DNA of 14,827 nucleotides from Azonexaceae bacterium (GCA_009469665.1 SSTB01000193.1:1-14827), one strand, 5' to 3'. Positions 7,722 to 14,596 are shown, counted from the first letter of the stretch. The notes: a model not told the origin generated them from the sequence alone. Translations and numbers: made by a program.

Positions 7722-9269
7722 ATGTTATTCAATTCCTACGAATTCCTGCTGCTGTTCCTGCCAGTGACTCTGGCGGGATACTTTCTGCTTGGCAGGGTCG
7801 GCAAGCTGTGGGGAGCTGGCTGGCTGGCGCTGTGCTCGATCTTCTTCTATGCCTGGTGGGATTATCGCTACGTGCTCCTGCTCGGGATATCGATCGTCGG
7901 CAATTTCAGCGCCGGGCGTTGGATTACGGGGCGCCCCGGCACCCAGTCGGCAAAGCGTGTTCTTGCCGGGGCTATCGGCGCCAACCTCGTGCTCCTGGGC
8001 TATTACAAGTATGCGGACTTCTTCGTCCTGAGCTTCAACAGCCTGGCGGGATCGGCGCTACCCTTGCTCAATATCGTTCTGCCCATCGGCATTTCCTTCT
8101 TCACCTTCACCCAGATTGCCTTCCTCGTCGATGCCTATCAGGGTAAAGCGCGGGAGTTCCGCTTTACCTACTATGTGCTGTTCGTTACCTACTTTCCGCA
8201 CCTGATCGCGGGGCCGGTGCTGCATCACAAGGAGATGATGCCGCAGTTCGATATCGACCGGAATTATCGGCCCCGGTTGGCCAACTTTCAGATCGGTCTG
8301 GTGATCTTCATCATCGGCCTGGCCAAGAAGGTGCTGATCGCCGATTCCCTGGCCGGATACGCGGCGCCGGTTTTTGCTCTAGGCAGTACCCCCGGGCTAT
8401 TTACTGCCTGGGGAGGCCTGCTCGCCTACAGTTTTCAGCTGTATTTCGATTTTTCGGGTTATTCCGACATGGCGATCGGACTTTCCCGCATGTTCGGCGT
8501 CAAGCTGCCGCTCAATTTCAATTCACCCTACAAGGCCGCCAATATCACCGAATTCTGGCGGCGCTGGCATATGACCCTGTCGCGCTTCCTGCGCGACTAT
8601 CTTTACATCCCTTTGGGTGGAAACCGCCAGGGTCGGTGGCGGCGCCAATTCAACCTGGCGGTCACCATGCTGCTTGGGGGGCTATGGCATGGTGCTGGGT
8701 GGAATTTCGTCATCTGGGGTGGCTTGCATGGTCTTTATCTGGTCGCCAACCACGCCTGGCAGGACTTCAAGAGCCGCATGGGTTGGGGGAATGGAGGCCG
8801 GCTGGCGACTGTCTTGGGCGTTCTGCTCACCTTCCTGTGCGTCAATGTTGCCTGGGTGTTCTTCCGCTCACCCGACCTCCAGACGGCCATGAGCGTGCTC
8901 GGGGGCCTCTTTGGCGCGCACGGGGCCGCCTTGCCTGCTGCAATTCTTTCCCGATTGGATGTTCTCCAGCCGGTCGTCCAGGCTTTGCATATCGGCACAT
9001 TCCTGGGGGGAGGCGGCCAGTTCGTCGGCAATTATCTTTGGGTTGCCGCCGCGGCATTCATCACGTTTGCCTTCCCCAATACCCAGGAATTGCTTCGCCG
9101 CTACTCGCCCGCGCTACCGGATCCCAGGCAACCGGCCCAGCCTGATTTCGCGCTCCTCTCGTTTCGCTGGCGGCCCGTCACCAGTTGGGCGCTCGCCATC
9201 GGCCTGCTGGGGGCGGCCGGACTCCTCTCGCTGACCCGCCCGAGCGAATTCCTGTACTTCCAGTTCTGA
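7722..9269 (+). CDS. MBOAT O-acyltransferase, AlgI-like
   Basis: A 515-residue polytopic inner-membrane protein of the membrane-bound O-acyltransferase family. AlgI-type members move an acetyl group across the inner membrane for polysaccharide O-acetylation. Diagnostic segments are the N-terminal MLFNSYEFLLLFLP, PVLHHKEMMPQF (~165-176), ITEFWRRWHMTLSRFLRDYL (~275-294), IPLGGNRQG, and the active-site region LGGLWHGAGWNFVIWGGLHG (~318-337). His323 corresponds to the essential histidine of AlgI (His322 in Pseudomonas). Length and hydrophobic profile are normal for AlgI/PatA/DltB-type proteins. The 48-nt gap upstream is the largest within the plus-strand operon and shows only a weak ribosome site. 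Its stop overlaps the start of the SGNH-like gene (TGATG), pairing the two. The polysaccharide target is inferred from context. Confidence 0.93.
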   Translation: MLFNSYEFLLLFLPVTLAGYFLLGRVGKLWGAGWLALCSIFFYAWWDYRYVLLLGISIVGNFSAGRWITGRPGTQSAKRVLAGAIGANLVLLGYYKYADFFVLSFNSLAGSALPLLNIVLPIGISFFTFTQIAFLVDAYQGKAREFRFTYYVLFVTYFPHLIAGPVLHHKEMMPQFDIDRNYRPRLANFQIGLVIFIIGLAKKVLIADSLAGYAAPVFALGSTPGLFTAWGGLLAYSFQLYFDFSGYSDMAIGLSRMFGVKLPLNFNSPYKAANITEFWRRWHMTLSRFLRDYLYIPLGGNRQGRWRRQFNLAVTMLLGGLWHGAGWNFVIWGGLHGLYLVANHAWQDFKSRMGWGNGGRLATVLGVLLTFLCVNVAWVFFRSPDLQTAMSVLGGLFGAHGAALPAAILSRLDVLQPVVQALHIGTFLGGGGQFVGNYLWVAAAAFITFAFPNTQELLRRYSPALPDPRQPAQPDFALLSFRWRPVTSWALAIGLLGAAGLLSLTRPSEFLYFQF

Positions 9270-10498
9270 TGGCACCCTCGATTCGAAGACTCCGCCGCCG
9301 CATTTTTCTGGCAACGATCCTGACCATCGTCGGTGCCCTGCTGGCGACGGCGGTGATCAATCTGGTCATCGATCCTTACGGTACCTTCCGGTTGGTCGAT
9401 CTCCCGCGGTTCAATCGGATCAAGCCGTATCCGGATCACGATCTGGAGACCATCAAGGATCATGCGCTTCGCCATGTCGGTCCGGACGCGATTATTCTTG
9501 GCAACTCGCGTGCCGAGGTCGGATTCGATCCGCTGCACCCGGTCTGGCGGGCTGCCGGCTACGAATCGGTCTATAACGCTGCCGTGGCCGGGGCTGGGCC
9601 GACTACGGCAGCCAGATTGCTGGATCGCGCGCTCCATTCTGCGAAGTCGCCACGTTTCATCCTGCTCGGGGTCGATTTTTTCGATTTTCCAGTCGCCGCA
9701 AATTCCCGTGAAATCGTTCCGGCATCGGGAAACCCGCGTTGGGCGGACACGCTGTGGCGCTTGCGGGCGACGCTGACCATGCAGGCCTTGCTCGATTCTG
9801 CGACGACGCTACGACGGCAATTCCAGCACAACCCGGAGCAGTTGACCCTCCGGGGCCACAATCCTCTGCTTGAATACTTGGATGTCACCAAGGCCGAAGG
9901 CTATTGGGTCCTCTTTCGTCAACGAGCGGAGGAGAATGCCAAGAACCACGCCCGCAAGCCAAGAAATATCTTCCTCGCGGGGACTCGGACTTCGCCGAGC
10001 TTCGATGACCTACGTGGACTCGTTCACCGGGCCAGGGAGAGCAAGGCGGAACTTCGACTGGTGGTCTATCCCTACCACGCACAGCTCTTGGTCTTGATGG
10101 ATGAGCTGGGATTCTGGCCTCTCTTCGAGGACTGGAAACGGCAACTCGTCCGCATCGCCGAGGAAGAGAGCCCGGCCGGCGGAGCGGGCGTCAGCGTCCT
10201 GGATTTCAGCGGCTTTTCGGAATTTTCCACGGAAGCGGTTCCGGCCCGGAACGACAAGCAGTCTTCCACACGTTGGTACTGGGAAGCCGGGCATTTCAAG
10301 AAGTCCCTCGGCGATGTGATGCTGGAGCCCATCCTCGGTCGGGGGTCTGACGATGCGGTAGGGACTTTCGGAGCGGCCTTGACGAGCCGGAACGTCGAGC
10401 AGCATCTTGCCCGCCTGAGAGAGTCCAAGGACAACTATCGCCTCGCGAATCCAGAAGTGGTCAACGAGATTCGCCAGATGCTCGGTAAAGCCGGCTAG
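9269..10498 (+). CDS. Membrane-anchored SGNH-like protein paired with the MBOAT
   Basis: A 409-residue protein with one N-terminal membrane helix (~12-33) after a basic RRLRRR stretch, so the rest should be periplasmic. ILGNSRAEVGFDP (~76-88) looks like block I of an SGNH esterase/acetyltransferase, with Ser80 as candidate nucleophile. VYNAAVAGAGP (~101-111) would be the glycine block. WYWEAGHFKKSLGD (~336-349) resembles the C-terminal Asp-x-x-His block, with Glu339 where Asp is usual and His342 as the base. MBOAT genes in exopolysaccharide loci often have such partners, which complete acetyl transfer to the glycan like AlgJ/AlgX. The TGATG overlap with the MBOAT gene supports this. No ribosome site is evident. 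An upstream frame extension to 9185 lies inside the MBOAT gene and is not credible. The acyl-transfer role is inferred. Confidence 0.78.
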   Translation: MAPSIRRLRRRIFLATILTIVGALLATAVINLVIDPYGTFRLVDLPRFNRIKPYPDHDLETIKDHALRHVGPDAIILGNSRAEVGFDPLHPVWRAAGYESVYNAAVAGAGPTTAARLLDRALHSAKSPRFILLGVDFFDFPVAANSREIVPASGNPRWADTLWRLRATLTMQALLDSATTLRRQFQHNPEQLTLRGHNPLLEYLDVTKAEGYWVLFRQRAEENAKNHARKPRNIFLAGTRTSPSFDDLRGLVHRARESKAELRLVVYPYHAQLLVLMDELGFWPLFEDWKRQLVRIAEEESPAGGAGVSVLDFSGFSEFSTEAVPARNDKQSSTRWYWEAGHFKKSLGDVMLEPILGRGSDDAVGTFGAALTSRNVEQHLARLRESKDNYRLANPEVVNEIRQMLGKAG

Positions 10499-10504
10499 CC
10501 AGCC

Positions 10505-10530
10505 TGCCGACGGGAGTCGCCGTTTCGGCA
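10505..10530 (+). terminator. Candidate hairpin after the plus-strand operon
   Basis: TGCCGACGG (10505-10513) can pair with CCG, a TT bulge, then TCGGCA (10520-10530), leaving a 6-nt loop. This gives a 9-bp stem beginning 6 nt after the stop of the last plus-strand gene. No T-tract follows, so an intrinsic terminator is uncertain; it may only protect the transcript 3' end. Confidence 0.3.
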
Positions 10531-10537
10531 CGGAGAG

Positions 10538-10575
10538 GGCAGGACCAGCCTTGCATTTGCGTAGGCCCTCCTGCC
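10538..10575. repeat. Inverted repeat in the convergent spacer
   Basis: GGCAGGA (10538-10544) and TCCTGCC (10569-10575) are perfect reverse complements around a 24-nt loop. An overlapping alternative pairs GAGGGC (10535-10540) with GCCCTC (10565-10570). It lies between the converging ends of the two gene groups, so it could act on transcripts from either side. No poly-T is adjacent on either strand, which limits confidence. Confidence 0.3.
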
Positions 10576-10617
10576 GGGCTGCCTGCTCAGGAACGCCGAA
10601 TCAGATTATCGCGGAGT

Positions 10618-11769
10618 TCACCAGGGCCAGACCCGCAAACGCGAGCGCCCATTCAGTCGCAGGAATCTGGAACAAGCTGATTCGCCGGAACTCGCGAGGT
10701 CCAGCCCTCGGGATTTCATCAGGGCGATGAGTTTGTCATCAAGAAAGCCACGCCGATAGGCGTGCTGGGGAAGATCGATGTCGCCGAAATAATTGACCTC
10801 AAGAATCTTCGGCCCATCCGGACAGATCGCGATGTCCCAACCCGGGCAAAGATAGCCTGGAAAGGCAAGCTGCGCGTCCAGGGCAAGGGCAACCACCGCT
10901 TGCCATGCGGGCAGTTGCAAATCGATCAGACACTTTCCAGATCTGGGGTGCTGCTCGACGAGCTTCTGTGTGGAACCGGTGCCGGAGACGACGCGCGTGA
11001 CTCGGCCCGTCGCAATATCCAGGGCGCCCAACAGATTGCCACTCTCCCCATGCCGGAAATTGTCGCAATCCTGAGCCCCGGCATTGACCTTCAGGAGGGC
11101 GCTGACCACTTCCGGACCCCCTGCGCCAAGGAAGGTATGGATCCGGACGCTGGAAATCTTGTCGCCGCAGACCTCTGCCAGGTCTGGATGGGAGCAAAGC
11201 GGTTGCTGGAGTAGCCACCCCAGGGAGGCTCTGGAGTTCAAGGATTCGCAGAACGATCGGACGGATACCGAGCTTCCATCCCCAAGCCTCAACTGGTCGC
11301 CCTCGACGCCGAGGATCAGAGTGTTCCCGCGGCCGTAGGCGCCGAAGGCGGGCTTCAGATAAACCGGTAAGTTCCTTCCGTCCTGGAGGTAGTCGGCCAA
11401 AGCTTCTGGAGATCCCAGATTGGTAAAGGACTGAGGCCTGGTCAGGCCATAGACCGCGCGCAATTCTGGGATGGGAAAACCCAGGCCGCGCATCAATGCG
11501 TACATCGTGAGCTTGTCGAGGCTGAGGAAGCGGGAGTAATCATCGACCAGGAGTCGTTCAAGCAGTTGCTGTGCGCGCCAGCCTCCAAAGGCGGACTTCT
11601 GTTCCGCATCCAGGTCGTTCAAATACAGTCGATAATCCAGGTACTCCAACAAGCCCAATCTTCCGATCCCGAGGCGGAGCCCGATTGCTTCTGCGAAGAG
11701 CTCGCGGACCGGACGCCCGCTTTCCCGGGAGGCCTGCCGGATTGCACTGAAGGCACCCAAGGCTCTCAC
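10618..11769 (-). CDS. Sugar-transfer-associated ATP-grasp enzyme
   Basis: A 383-residue protein with the ATP-grasp fold, of the kind annotated 'sugar-transfer associated ATP-grasp' in polysaccharide loci. ATP-grasp enzymes join a carboxylate to an amine or thiol through an acyl-phosphate. Visible elements are an N-terminal helical region with EYLDYRLY (~42-49), LDKLTMYALMRGLGFPIPE (~84-102), the glycine loop YLKPAFGAYGRG (137-148, Lys139), SSVRIHTF (206-213) and the metal-binding block GWDIAICPDG plus LEVNYFGDID (~310-332; Asp312, Glu324, Asn326). No ATG fits: I chose GTG at 11769, preceded by AGG about 8 nt upstream, with GTG at 11784 as an alternative. The frame stays open upstream to 12384, but that part overlaps the synthetase gene antiparallel to no known domain and is low-complexity. 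Substrate unknown; cytoplasmic. Confidence 0.8.
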   Translation of the reverse strand: MRALGAFSAIRQASRESGRPVRELFAEAIGLRLGIGRLGLLEYLDYRLYLNDLDAEQKSAFGGWRAQQLLERLLVDDYSRFLSLDKLTMYALMRGLGFPIPELRAVYGLTRPQSFTNLGSPEALADYLQDGRNLPVYLKPAFGAYGRGNTLILGVEGDQLRLGDGSSVSVRSFCESLNSRASLGWLLQQPLCSHPDLAEVCGDKISSVRIHTFLGAGGPEVVSALLKVNAGAQDCDNFRHGESGNLLGALDIATGRVTRVVSGTGSTQKLVEQHPRSGKCLIDLQLPAWQAVVALALDAQLAFPGYLCPGWDIAICPDGPKILEVNYFGDIDLPQHAYRRGFLDDKLIALMKSRGLDLASSGESACSRFLRLNGRSRLRVWPW

Positions 11770-11888
11770 TGCGCACCTACGCACGGGGTTTGCCCGCAGT
11801 CCCGAGGACGGGCTGGCGTCTGCGCGCGATCGATCAGCGCCGGTTTCGCCGGAGAGGTCTCGGCGCCAGGACGGGTGGCCGGGTTCAT
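11766..11888 (-). CDS. Possible 40-residue ORF bridging two genes
   Basis: An ATG three bases after the synthetase stop opens a 40-codon frame whose TGA overlaps the GTG start of the ATP-grasp gene (GTGA). The peptide begins MNPATRPGAE, is rich in Pro, Ala and Arg, has two cysteines (DCGQ and PCVG near the end) and resembles nothing I recognise. No Shine-Dalgarno is evident, so it would rely on reinitiation. It may be a coupling leader, a genuine small protein, or simply the open frame of a GC-rich spacer. The tight fit at both ends is the only positive evidence. Confidence 0.25.
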   Translation of the reverse strand: MNPATRPGAETSPAKPALIDRAQTPARPRDCGQTPCVGAQ

Positions 11889-11891
11889 GGT

Positions 11892-13658
11892 TCAGAGCGA
11901 GAAAGACTTCTCCTGACCGCGGAGCCATTGTTCGAGCATCATCATGATCCAGACCATCTCTCCGTAGTAGCCCGGGTGTTCGCCCAGATGTCGATTGAGC
12001 AGCGTGTCGACAAATTCGGCTCTGACCAGTCTGCGCTCGACCAGGCCGTGCAGGCTGTCGCGGGCGAGGTCTCGCAGCGCCGGGTCCTTGGCCATCCAGG
12101 GACCGTAGGGCAGTCCGAAACCGTGCTTCTTCTTGGTGATGATCTCGTCGGGAAGGAAACCGCGCAGGGCCTCCTTGAAGAACCAACGCAGCTTGAGGCG
12201 ACGCAGCTTCCACTCGGGTTCCAAGGCCATGGAAAAATCGACCAGCCGGTCGTCGAGCAGCGGATAGCCGACTTCGATACCGGCCATGGCCGTGGCGGCG
12301 CGAACCTTGGGGAGGTCGCTGTCGGCAAGGGTATAGCGCCAGTCGTAGGCCAGCATGCGGTTGATGAAGGCAGCGTCCTTGCATGCGTTCCAGGTCGACC
12401 GCATGTGGCGGTAGGGCTCATCGCCTTCGACGCCATCAAGAAATTCTGCGGTCATCACTTGGGTGGGGTCGAGGCGAATGAAGAGATTGAAGCTTTGCAG
12501 GCGGTCCGGCATCGGAATTCGGGAGTGGCGGACATAGCCGGTCGCCTGGCGCGCCAGGGGAAGCTTGCGTAGTAGGCTGCCATCCCCGCAAAGCGGCTCG
12601 ACGAGACCCCGGAGGGCGCCGGGTACTGACTGGTAAGCTTCAAAGACCCTCTGGGTGGCGTAACGGGAGTTCCCGCCGAACAACTCGTCGCCGCCGTCGC
12701 CGGCCAGCATCCGCGTACATCCGTCGTTCCTGGCCATCTTGGCGCAGTAGTAGGACGGGAGCGCCGAAGAATTGCCGAAGGGCTGATCGTGATAGCGGGC
12801 AATGTCGCCGATGCTGGTCAGCAGATCCTGGGGGGTGACGTAGTACTCGTGGTGGTTGCAGCCGAAATGCCGCGCGGCGAGGCGGGCATACTCCATCTCG
12901 TCGTAGCCTTCGGCCGCAAAACCGATGGAATAGGTCTCCGCGGGTTTGCCGAGAACGTCACAGAGCATTCCGGCCACCGTCGAACTGTCGGTTCCACCGG
13001 AAAGAAAGGCGCCAACCTGTGCGTGGTCGCTGACTTGATCGGCGACCGCGCTGCGGACGATTCCGCGGAAATCGTTGCGGGCGGCGTCGAAGGCCATCCG
13101 TCTGTCTTCTTCAAACTTGAGCGGCCAATGCCGAATTTCCTGATTCCCGCCGGCAGAAAAGAGCCAGGCGGATGCCGCCGGGATTCGCTTGACCGCGGAA
13201 AAAATGGTGCGCGGTGCCGGAATCATGTGGAAGAACAGGTAGTCGTAGATCGCCTGCCGATCCAGGCCGCCATCCTCCGGGACGCAACAGTCGGCGCGAT
13301 CAGAAAGTCGCAGAATGCCCTTTTCGAGGGAAAAGCACAGGGTTTCCGAAGCGAACCGGTCGGTTGCGGCGAAGACCTGTCGGTTCGTGCCATCGACGAT
13401 CGCCAAAGCATAGCTTCCCCCAACCTGGGTCATCATCCGGGTGCCCAGCTTCGCCCACAGTGCCAATATTTCCGAGGCCGGATCTTCGCCAGCCAGGGCG
13501 CAGTTCCCGACTCTGGGGCGACCGATCACCGCACAGGCCAGATCGCCACGGCGACAAACCGAGGGGCCGCGGACTTCAGCCGGATACGGGCCGGGCGGCC
13601 CATGACGGTCAGCGAAAAAATCGTTCAGATTTAGAGTGACCGAGAGCTTGTCCTTCAT
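11892..13658 (-). CDS. Asparagine-synthetase-like amide-forming enzyme lacking the glutaminase cysteine
   Basis: A 588-residue relative of AsnB. The C-terminal synthetase part is complete in its motifs: SGGTDSS pyrophosphatase loop (220-226), YSIGF, the HDQPFGNSSALPSY stretch (~290-303), LAGDGGDELFGG (318-329) and LLDDRLVDFSMALE. The N-terminal class II glutamine-amidotransferase domain is reduced. The protein begins MKDKLSVTLNLNDFF instead of Met-Cys-Gly, and I see no RGPD motif, though the later VGGSYALAIVD and ATDRF segments remain (~79-102). It should therefore activate a carboxylate as acyl-AMP but not release ammonia from glutamine, using free ammonia or an amine instead, like beta-lactam synthetases and other cysteine-less homologues (inference). 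ATG at 13658 is chosen because the 32 upstream in-frame residues look like untranslated leader; the ribosome site is weak. It lies between the TPR and ATP-grasp genes on the same strand. Confidence 0.85.
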   Translation of the reverse strand: MKDKLSVTLNLNDFFADRHGPPGPYPAEVRGPSVCRRGDLACAVIGRPRVGNCALAGEDPASEILALWAKLGTRMMTQVGGSYALAIVDGTNRQVFAATDRFASETLCFSLEKGILRLSDRADCCVPEDGGLDRQAIYDYLFFHMIPAPRTIFSAVKRIPAASAWLFSAGGNQEIRHWPLKFEEDRRMAFDAARNDFRGIVRSAVADQVSDHAQVGAFLSGGTDSSTVAGMLCDVLGKPAETYSIGFAAEGYDEMEYARLAARHFGCNHHEYYVTPQDLLTSIGDIARYHDQPFGNSSALPSYYCAKMARNDGCTRMLAGDGGDELFGGNSRYATQRVFEAYQSVPGALRGLVEPLCGDGSLLRKLPLARQATGYVRHSRIPMPDRLQSFNLFIRLDPTQVMTAEFLDGVEGDEPYRHMRSTWNACKDAAFINRMLAYDWRYTLADSDLPKVRAATAMAGIEVGYPLLDDRLVDFSMALEPEWKLRRLKLRWFFKEALRGFLPDEIITKKKHGFGLPYGPWMAKDPALRDLARDSLHGLVERRLVRAEFVDTLLNRHLGEHPGYYGEMVWIMMMLEQWLRGQEKSFSL

Positions 13659-13690
13659 CGGGGAATCTCGCGTACGTGAATAATCTTGAG

Positions 13691-13703
13691 CCGGGTTACC
13701 CGG
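13691..13703. promoter_or_regulatory. 13-bp palindrome in the synthetase leader
   Basis: CCGGGT-T-ACCCGG is a perfect six-base inverted repeat with one central base, 33 nt upstream of the synthetase ATG. It could be an operator or a short RNA hairpin in the leader. No sigma-70 boxes are obvious around it, and GC-rich spacers yield such palindromes by chance. Confidence 0.25.
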
Positions 13704-13743
13704 CGACGGGGGAAACTTGGCCTCTGCCGGGGAGATCGCTTTC

Positions 13744-13795
13744 CCGCGGGCCAATTCGAGGCAGCGTTACGTCACCATGAGTCATTGGCCCGCGG
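13744..13795 (-). repeat. 12-bp perfect inverted repeat at the TPR-gene 3' end
   Basis: CCGCGGGCCAAT (13744-13755) and ATTGGCCCGCGG (13784-13795) are exact reverse complements separated by 28 nt. One arm covers the last codons of the TPR gene and touches its stop; the other is in the spacer toward the synthetase. A minus-strand transcript could form a very stable stem here. There is no U-tract, so it may be a factor-assisted or partial terminator, an RNA-processing or stability element, or a protein-binding site. Confidence 0.45.
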
Positions 13796-14489
13796 CGGGT
13801 TGCGGATCGGCGGGGGGTTCCGGCGATTCCTGCTGGGCCTCGGCAGGGGGAGCCGGTTTTTCCACCGGGGTGGGGAGAGGACCTCCGCCCAGCTCCTTCC
13901 AGAGGGCAAGCAAGGTTTTCGAGCCGGGTGCATGGGTGAGGCCGTCGCGGACCACGGTGCGGGCCTCCTCGCGAGAATTTCCGCGGATGATCAGGTGCTC
14001 GGCCCAGCGGGCATAGGGCGGCCAATAGTCTGCCCGCGCCGCAATTGCAGACTTGAAAGCTTTCTCAGCAAATCGTTCGTTCCGCAGCAGCAGGTAGGTA
14101 TTGCCGAGGGTCGTAAAGACCTCCGGGAGCATGATGAAGTCCGGGTTGGAGTTATGGATGACGTAGCGCATGTCGTTGACCGCGGATTCCCTGAGGGCAC
14201 GTCGCTGGCTGCTCGGCATGGAAGCCCTCTGGGCCCGGTTCAGATTGACCAGAGCCCAGCAATAGTGGTGCATGGCCCAGAACGACTTGCCCATGATCGA
14301 GACCCAATGGGAGGCCCGGGGGGAGGTGTTGTGGTAGGCATCGCCGTACCGGAACCCCATGGTGTCGATACAGTAGGGCGCAGCCATATTCACTTCGGCG
14401 TCGGTCCACTCGTCGGGTTTACCGGCCGTGGCCGAGGTGGGGAGCAGCAATGCAAAGCACAGTATCCAGACGGTCTGGCGCAGCAGCAT
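13782..14489 (-). CDS. Secreted TPR-like protein of exopolysaccharide clusters, function unknown
   Basis: A 235-residue protein with a clear Sec signal: MLLRQTVWILCFALLLP then SATA|GK, cleavage near residue 22. The mature part holds AAPYC (Cys40) and WAMHHYCWALVNLNRA (Cys77, ~71-86), a pattern I associate with small hypothetical proteins of proteobacterial polysaccharide loci. About two TPR-like helix pairs follow (~103-200, including LGNTYLLLRNERFAEKAFKSA). The last ~33 residues are a Pro/Ala/Glu-rich tail. It is probably periplasmic and may scaffold assembly or export machinery; the two cysteines could form a disulfide. ATG at 14489 is preferred over an earlier in-frame start at 14582 because it starts the signal peptide and has AAGGA about 8 nt upstream. 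It is divergent from the flippase gene. No enzymatic motif is seen. Confidence 0.75.
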   Translation of the reverse strand: MLLRQTVWILCFALLLPTSATAGKPDEWTDAEVNMAAPYCIDTMGFRYGDAYHNTSPRASHWVSIMGKSFWAMHHYCWALVNLNRAQRASMPSSQRRALRESAVNDMRYVIHNSNPDFIMLPEVFTTLGNTYLLLRNERFAEKAFKSAIAARADYWPPYARWAEHLIIRGNSREEARTVVRDGLTHAPGSKTLLALWKELGGGPLPTPVEKPAPPAEAQQESPEPPADPQPAAGQ

Positions 14490-14500
14490 GTGCAAAATCC

Positions 14501-14528
14501 TTGGCGGTAACGGAAACCGGCCTATGTT
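14501..14528 (+). promoter_or_regulatory. Weak sigma-70-like promoter candidate for the flippase
   Basis: TTGGCG (14501-14506) and TATGTT (14523-14528) lie 16 nt apart, each matching four of six consensus positions, in the 107-nt spacer between the divergent TPR and flippase genes. The position suits flippase transcription. No comparably good pair was found for the TPR direction. Confidence 0.25.
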
Positions 14529-14596
14529 ACCATCCGGCGCACTTTGCCCGCCGTGGCCCCTTTCACGAATCCCTTCATACAAGCCTCATTCCGCCC

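Noticed and set aside
9185..9268. Upstream extension of the SGNH-like protein
   Set aside because: It is inside the MBOAT gene. The TGATG junction at 9267-9271 and the basic residues plus membrane helix directly after it give a better start.
11770..12384. N-terminal extension of the ATP-grasp frame to 588 residues
   Set aside because: The extension lies inside the same-strand synthetase gene in another frame and reads as Arg/Pro-rich sequence without domain similarity. Homology begins only near the GTG at 11769.
12789..13634. Long plus-strand open frame of 281 codons opposite the synthetase gene
   Set aside because: It mirrors the synthetase gene, whose SGGTDSS and GDGGDELFGG motifs establish the coding strand. 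The same applies to the frames at 11790-12572 and 13686-14510.
1135..13658. A lasso-peptide cluster, because transglutaminase-like and Asn-synthetase-like proteins both occur
   Set aside because: The transglutaminase-like domain is membrane-bound and fused to a glycosyltransferase, no PqqD-like recognition domain or ABC exporter is seen, and the only small ORF lacks a lasso core pattern (Gly start with Asp/Glu at 7-9 after a Thr-containing leader).
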